DNA from: Ignavibacteria bacterium
GTDB lineage: Bacteria; Bacteroidota; Ignavibacteria; Kapaibacteriales; UBA2268
Direction: 5' to 3'
DNA: 47,971 nucleotides
Assembly: GCA_031261605.1 (NCBI GenBank)
Contig: JAISJI010000004.1
Location: forward strand, 1-47,971
The notes under the pieces are model-generated. The model did not search any database. It was not told the DNA's origin and saw only the letters and a list, made by a program, of their open reading frames with translations. The position numbers and the translations under genes are program-made. Below are positions 44,818 through 47,971 of this stretch, in pieces; position 1 is the stretch's first letter; every line of letters starts with the position of its first letter.

Positions 44818-45837
44818 TTACTTCGCCAATTCCTCCATCAACAAATGCGTAGGAAGACCTGTAACACCGGGATGGTCTTGGTTATTGACTGCTTTATATT
44901 TGCACATCTGGATGTCGTAAAAGCAATCGGTGATGGTGTAACCCGTAACAGCAAAAGGTATAAAACCAACAATTGCTCCGAGATGATTGTTACCAATAAG
45001 TTCATTTGTATTAATACATTTTAATACATCCGCACAAGCAGATATAACAGCTATAATTCCACCCGTATATGAAGAGCCCTTTATTAATCCGGAATTAACG
45101 CATTTGGTAATTGTCATACGAAGTTGTGGATTGACATTAGGTTCATTTCTGGCAACTATTCCTGCAGCCATATTTCCTTGAATTGTTCCTATATTTGTGC
45201 AATTAGAAATTACTCCCGTCCGACGAATATCATAGCATATACCACCTGATGGCGCATATTGTCCAGTAATAGTTCCCGTATTTGAGCAATAGTCAATAAT
45301 CCCAAAATTTACATTAACAACTCCGGCAGCATTTTGATTTATGCCACCAACAGCACTTTCAACATTTGAAGCATTGGTACAATTAGATATGATTGCCCCA
45401 GTATCATTAAGAAAGCAAACCCCGCTACATCTCAATCCGGTAATCTTTCCATCAATAATCAAATTTTTTATTGTGCCTGTATTTGACCCAAATGGTGCCA
45501 CCCTACCGGTATCATCATTTAATGAAAAAGTAATTTTATGCCCGCATCCATCAAAAATACCATTAAAAGAAAAATTGTAAACACCAGTACTATCAAGTGC
45601 TCGTCCAATAATTTTTGTGACACTATCTGTAATATCATTCATCACAATATAATACTTTGATGCATAAACGCTCGAATACAAATTGTTATTATAGATGCTA
45701 TCCGCCAATGCCTCCATATCTGCTTTGCTGGTAATTTGATATGGAGCGGCTTGTGTGCCACTACCTCCGCTGAATTGTGCGGATGCGGTTATTGTTGTAG
45801 CGAATATAATTGCTACGATGAGTAATACTTTTTTCAT
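44818..45837 (-). CDS. secreted GLUG-like beta-repeat protein
   Basis: A signal peptide (KKVLLIVAIIFATTITASAQ) is followed by GGSGTQAAPYQITSKADMEALA, the usual opening of GLUG-repeat surface proteins. Repeats of the type GIIDYCSNTGTITG, GVISNCTNIGTIQG and MTITKCVNSGLIKG suggest a parallel beta-helix. It has 339 residues from ATG 45837. ATG 45852 is an alternative that overlaps the fumarase stop by one base (TAATG). It ends LPTHLLMEELAK, a motif after which homologues usually continue. No T9SS sorting domain is present, so it may be a shortened family member or may stay in the periplasm. Function is unknown. Confidence 0.78.
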   Translation of the reverse strand: MKKVLLIVAIIFATTITASAQFSGGSGTQAAPYQITSKADMEALADSIYNNNLYSSVYASKYYIVMNDITDSVTKIIGRALDSTGVYNFSFNGIFDGCGHKITFSLNDDTGRVAPFGSNTGTIKNLIIDGKITGLRCSGVCFLNDTGAIISNCTNASNVESAVGGINQNAAGVVNVNFGIIDYCSNTGTITGQYAPSGGICYDIRRTGVISNCTNIGTIQGNMAAGIVARNEPNVNPQLRMTITKCVNSGLIKGSSYTGGIIAVISACADVLKCINTNELIGNNHLGAIVGFIPFAVTGYTITDCFYDIQMCKYKAVNNQDHPGVTGLPTHLLMEELAK

Positions 45838-45851
45838 TTTATATATTTTCA

Positions 45852-47474
45852 TTAGAGTGTCTTAAAGAAGTCGTTGCCTTTGTCATCAACGAGGATGAAT
45901 GCAGGGAAGTCAACTACATCAATTTTCCAAATTGCTTCCATACCGAGTTCGGGGAACTCTAAGCACTCCACTTTCTTAATGTTATCTTGAGCGAGGATAG
46001 CAGCCGGTCCTCCAATAGAGCCGAGATAGAATCCACCGTGCTTCTTGCAAGCATCGGTAACCTGTTGGCTACGATTTCCCTTCGCAATCATAATCATACT
46101 GCCACCATTGCTTTGGAAGAGGTCAACGTAAGAGTCCATACGACCAGCAGTAGTAGGTCCGAAAGAGCCAGATGGCATACCTTCCGGTGTCTTAGCCGGA
46201 CCAGCATAGTATATAGGATGGTCTTTGACATATTGCGGAAGTCCTTTTCCGCTGTCAATCATTTCCTTCAACTTTGCGTGAGCAATATCTCTGCCGACAA
46301 CGATAGTGCCAGTAAGTGAGAGACGAGTAGCGACTGGATATTTTGTGAGGATAGCAAGGACATCCTTCATTGGCTGGTTGAGGTCAATTTTGACAACATT
46401 ATCGCCAGCATCATTGAGTTTGCTTTGCCATTCTTGCGGAATGAGGCGAAGCGGATTTTGCTCCATTTTTTCAATCCAAAGTCCGTCTTTGTTAATCTTT
46501 GCCTTGATATTTCTATCGGCAGAGCAACTAAGAGCCATACCAACAAAGCACGAAGCACCATGTCGAGACATACGAACGACGCGGATGTCGTGAGCAAAAT
46601 GCTTACCACCGAATTGCGCCCCAAGTCCGATATTTTGAGCCGCTACGAGCAATTTCTTTTCCAATTCTACATCGCGGAAAGATTGCCCGAGTTCATTACC
46701 TTCGGTTGGAAGTTCATCGTAATACTTAGTGGAAGCAAGTTTTACCGTCTTCATACACGCATCAGCCGAAGTTCCACCAATGACAAACGCTATGTGGTAT
46801 GGCGGACAAGCAGCAGTTCCGAGTGTCTTCATTTTTTCGGTGAGGAATTTTTCTAAAGAAGTAGGATTGAGCAATGCTTTTGTTTCTGCGAACAAGTATG
46901 ATTTATTTGCAGAGCCGCCGCCTTTCGCAATGAAGAGGAATTTGTATTCGTCGCCTTGAGTAGCCACGAGGTCAATTTGAGCAGGAAGGTTAGTTCCTGT
47001 ATTCACTTCGTCATACATATTGAGCGGAGCGTTCTGGGAGTAGCGTAAATTTTCGTTGGTATAGGTCTCGTAAATGCCTTTTGAAATGGCTTCTTCGTCA
47101 TTTGTATCTGTCCAAACGTATTGTCCTTTTTTTGCATATACAGTAGCAGTGCCGGTATCTTGGCAGAATGGCAGGACACCTTTTGCGGAGACGCTTGCAT
47201 TTAGTAGCATAACGAGCGCAACGTATTTGTCGTTGGTAGATGCATCTGGGTCAGATAGGATGGCAGCGACTTGCTTTTGGTGTTCTTCTCGGAGGAAGAA
47301 GGCACAGTTACGCATAGCGGTTTTAGCAATTAGAGTAAGTGCTTCGGGTTCTACTTTAAGGATGGTTTTTCCATCGAAAGTAGCGGTGCTAACATATTGA
47401 TTGGTTAGCAGTTCGTATTGTGTGTGTTCCTTAGCGAGAGGGAACGGATTTTGGTATTTGAATTCTTTAGCCAT
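45852..47474 (-). CDS. fumarate hydratase, class I (iron-sulfur)
   Basis: Class I fumarases interconvert fumarate and malate with an oxygen-sensitive 4Fe-4S cluster. The 540-residue protein spans both family domains in one chain. Candidate cluster cysteines lie in [10 protein letters not shown] (near residue 103), [13 protein letters not shown] (near 218) and RHGASCFVG (near 312). The C-terminal domain shows [40 protein letters not shown] and [11 protein letters not shown]. It belongs with the FumA/FumB single-chain type rather than the two-subunit type. The oxygen-sensitive form fits an anaerobic life. It starts a two-gene minus-strand unit with the GLUG-like gene. Confidence 0.95.
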   Translation of the reverse strand: MAKEFKYQNPFPLAKEHTQYELLTNQYVSTATFDGKTILKVEPEALTLIAKTAMRNCAFFLREEHQKQVAAILSDPDASTNDKYVALVMLLNASVSAKGVLPFCQDTGTATVYAKKGQYVWTDTNDEEAISKGIYETYTNENLRYSQNAPLNMYDEVNTGTNLPAQIDLVATQGDEYKFLFIAKGGGSANKSYLFAETKALLNPTSLEKFLTEKMKTLGTAACPPYHIAFVIGGTSADACMKTVKLASTKYYDELPTEGNELGQSFRDVELEKKLLVAAQNIGLGAQFGGKHFAHDIRVVRMSRHGASCFVGMALSCSADRNIKAKINKDGLWIEKMEQNPLRLIPQEWQSKLNDAGDNVVKIDLNQPMKDVLAILTKYPVATRLSLTGTIVVGRDIAHAKLKEMIDSGKGLPQYVKDHPIYYAGPAKTPEGMPSGSFGPTTAGRMDSYVDLFQSNGGSMIMIAKGNRSQQVTDACKKHGGFYLGSIGGPAAILAQDNIKKVECLEFPELGMEAIWKIDVVDFPAFILVDDKGNDFFKTL

Positions 47475-47577
47475 AATAGGAATAGTAATAATTTTATGTA
47501 GTGCGTAATATACTCATTTTTTTGCAAATAATAATGATGGTAGTGTATTTTTTAGTAATTAAGTGAAAAAAATGTGT

Positions 47578-47585
47578 TATATTTG
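47578..47585 (+). promoter_or_regulatory. candidate TAnnTTTG promoter of the methyltransferase gene
   Basis: TATATTTG lies 28 bases upstream of the ATG at 47614. Its position inside the upstream open-frame extension (from 47563) is one reason to prefer the later start. Confidence 0.5.
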
Positions 47586-47613
47586 CATTTTGGATTATTT
47601 TACATTTGATAAT

Positions 47614-47971
47614 ATGATAAAGACAATAGTTAAGAAGGTATTATGGGGAGTTGTGAGTCCTGCATTGCTGGAGGTATCCACCCACAACATCGCTAAGGAG
47701 ATGCAATATCGGGCACTTACGTCATCTACGGATTTTGTATTGGAGAATATGAAAGGCATTGACTATGTGAATACTAATTTCCAATTATTAAAATTGGCTG
47801 TTAAGTGTATCACTATCAATGGGTTATTCTTAGAGTTTGGAGTGTTCAATGGAACTTCTATAAATTTCCTATCAAAAATCGTGCCAACTCGGGGGGGGGG
47901 GGGGGGGGCAAAATATTTATTGGTTTGATTACCTTGAATGGTGGCCCGAGCAATGGGGGCCGGGCATTAGC
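47614..47971 (+). pseudogene. TylF/macrocin-O-methyltransferase-like gene, broken by poly-G and truncated by the window edge
   Basis: The start at 47614 follows a TAnnTTTG motif; the frame is open from 47563 but that part looks like leader. The product reads MIKTIVKKVLWGVVSP, later GIDYVNTNFQLLKLAVKC and LFLEFGVFNGTSINFLSKI, which matches the SAM-binding start of TylF-like methyltransferases. An 18-G run (47891-47908) follows. In the original frame a stop comes at 47926-47928. In another frame, the sequence after the run reads IYWFDYLEWWPEQWGPG, clearly related to the family motif IYGFDSFEGLPEDW. The gene is thus split by a frame change at the G run. The break may be a sequencing or assembly artefact. 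Such enzymes often modify sugars. Confidence 0.7.
47891..47908 (+). repeat. 18-G homopolymer
   Basis: Eighteen consecutive G interrupt the methyltransferase gene 63 bases before the window ends. Nothing similar occurs elsewhere in this AT-rich window. The sequence after it is also unusually GC-rich and carries apparent substitutions against the family motif. Confidence 0.95.

Noticed and set aside
1..47971. Mobile elements, phage genes, restriction or toxin-antitoxin systems
   Set aside because: I found no transposase, integrase, methylase-nuclease pair or terminal repeats; all major open frames are explained by other genes.

Overview
The window is a compact, AT-rich bacterial chromosome segment with 30 recognisable or probable complete protein genes, one gene cut by the right edge and perhaps a gene tail at the left edge. 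No intergenic stretch exceeds 300 bases; the longest (61-331, 8765-9015, 17620-17880) hold only hairpins and candidate promoters. I saw no tRNA, rRNA, CRISPR array, transposase or phage gene. Several features point to the FCB group: two giant secreted proteins end in type IX secretion (T9SS) sorting domains, TAnnTTTG promoter motifs recur, and the GDP-fucose synthase carries the long insertion I know from Bacteroidota. Flagellar hook genes and clear Shine-Dalgarno sequences argue against the classical Bacteroidia and for a flagellated Chlorobiota/Ignavibacteria/Kapabacteria-like lineage. HydG suggests [FeFe] hydrogenase and therefore an anaerobic or fermentative lifestyle. This placement is an inference.

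Layout. 1-4000: a stand-alone rpsD (minus), a FadL-type outer-membrane porin, rpsO, a CoA-pyrophosphatase-like Nudix hydrolase and a FtsB/DivIC protein (minus). 4070-8770: recF (TTG start), hydG and a PASTA-containing division transpeptidase run in one direction with overlaps or very short gaps. 9016-12240: a Tyr/Ser-rich lipoprotein, a chorismate mutase-DAHP synthase fusion and murB. 12426-19281: a flagellar hook cluster in the Bacillus-like order ylxF/motE-like, fliK, flgD, a TIGR02530-type gene and flgE, closed by a terminator. 19380-22883: waaA (Kdo transferase), a polysaccharide flippase (minus) and a LolD/MacB-type ABC ATPase without a permease. 23054-28435: a 1793-residue T9SS cargo protein. 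28601-30816: meaB, pdxJ and a small membrane protein (minus). 30920-34529: a tightly packed run of cutA, a THUMP-like methyltransferase, a secreted surface protein, a 91-residue unknown and an orphan MalF-type permease, meeting dprA (minus) with no gap. 35798-41917: a 2039-residue T9SS adhesin-like protein. 42008-44762: nusB, murG and GDP-fucose synthase. 44818-47474: class I fumarase and a GLUG-like secreted protein (minus). 47614-end: a TylF-like methyltransferase broken by an 18-G tract.

Themes. Much of the window serves the cell envelope: peptidoglycan (FtsB, PBP, MurB, MurG), LPS or surface glycan (WaaA, flippase, GDP-fucose synthase, perhaps TylF), outer-membrane transport (FadL), the flagellar hook, and large surface proteins. 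Peptidoglycan and division genes lie scattered among unrelated genes rather than in a classical dcw cluster. I found no gene set that clearly forms a new system. The best leads are the oversized repeat-bearing FliK, the 91-residue unknown coupled to an orphan permease, the nusB leader with a hairpin behind a promoter-like motif, and the poly-G break at the right edge.
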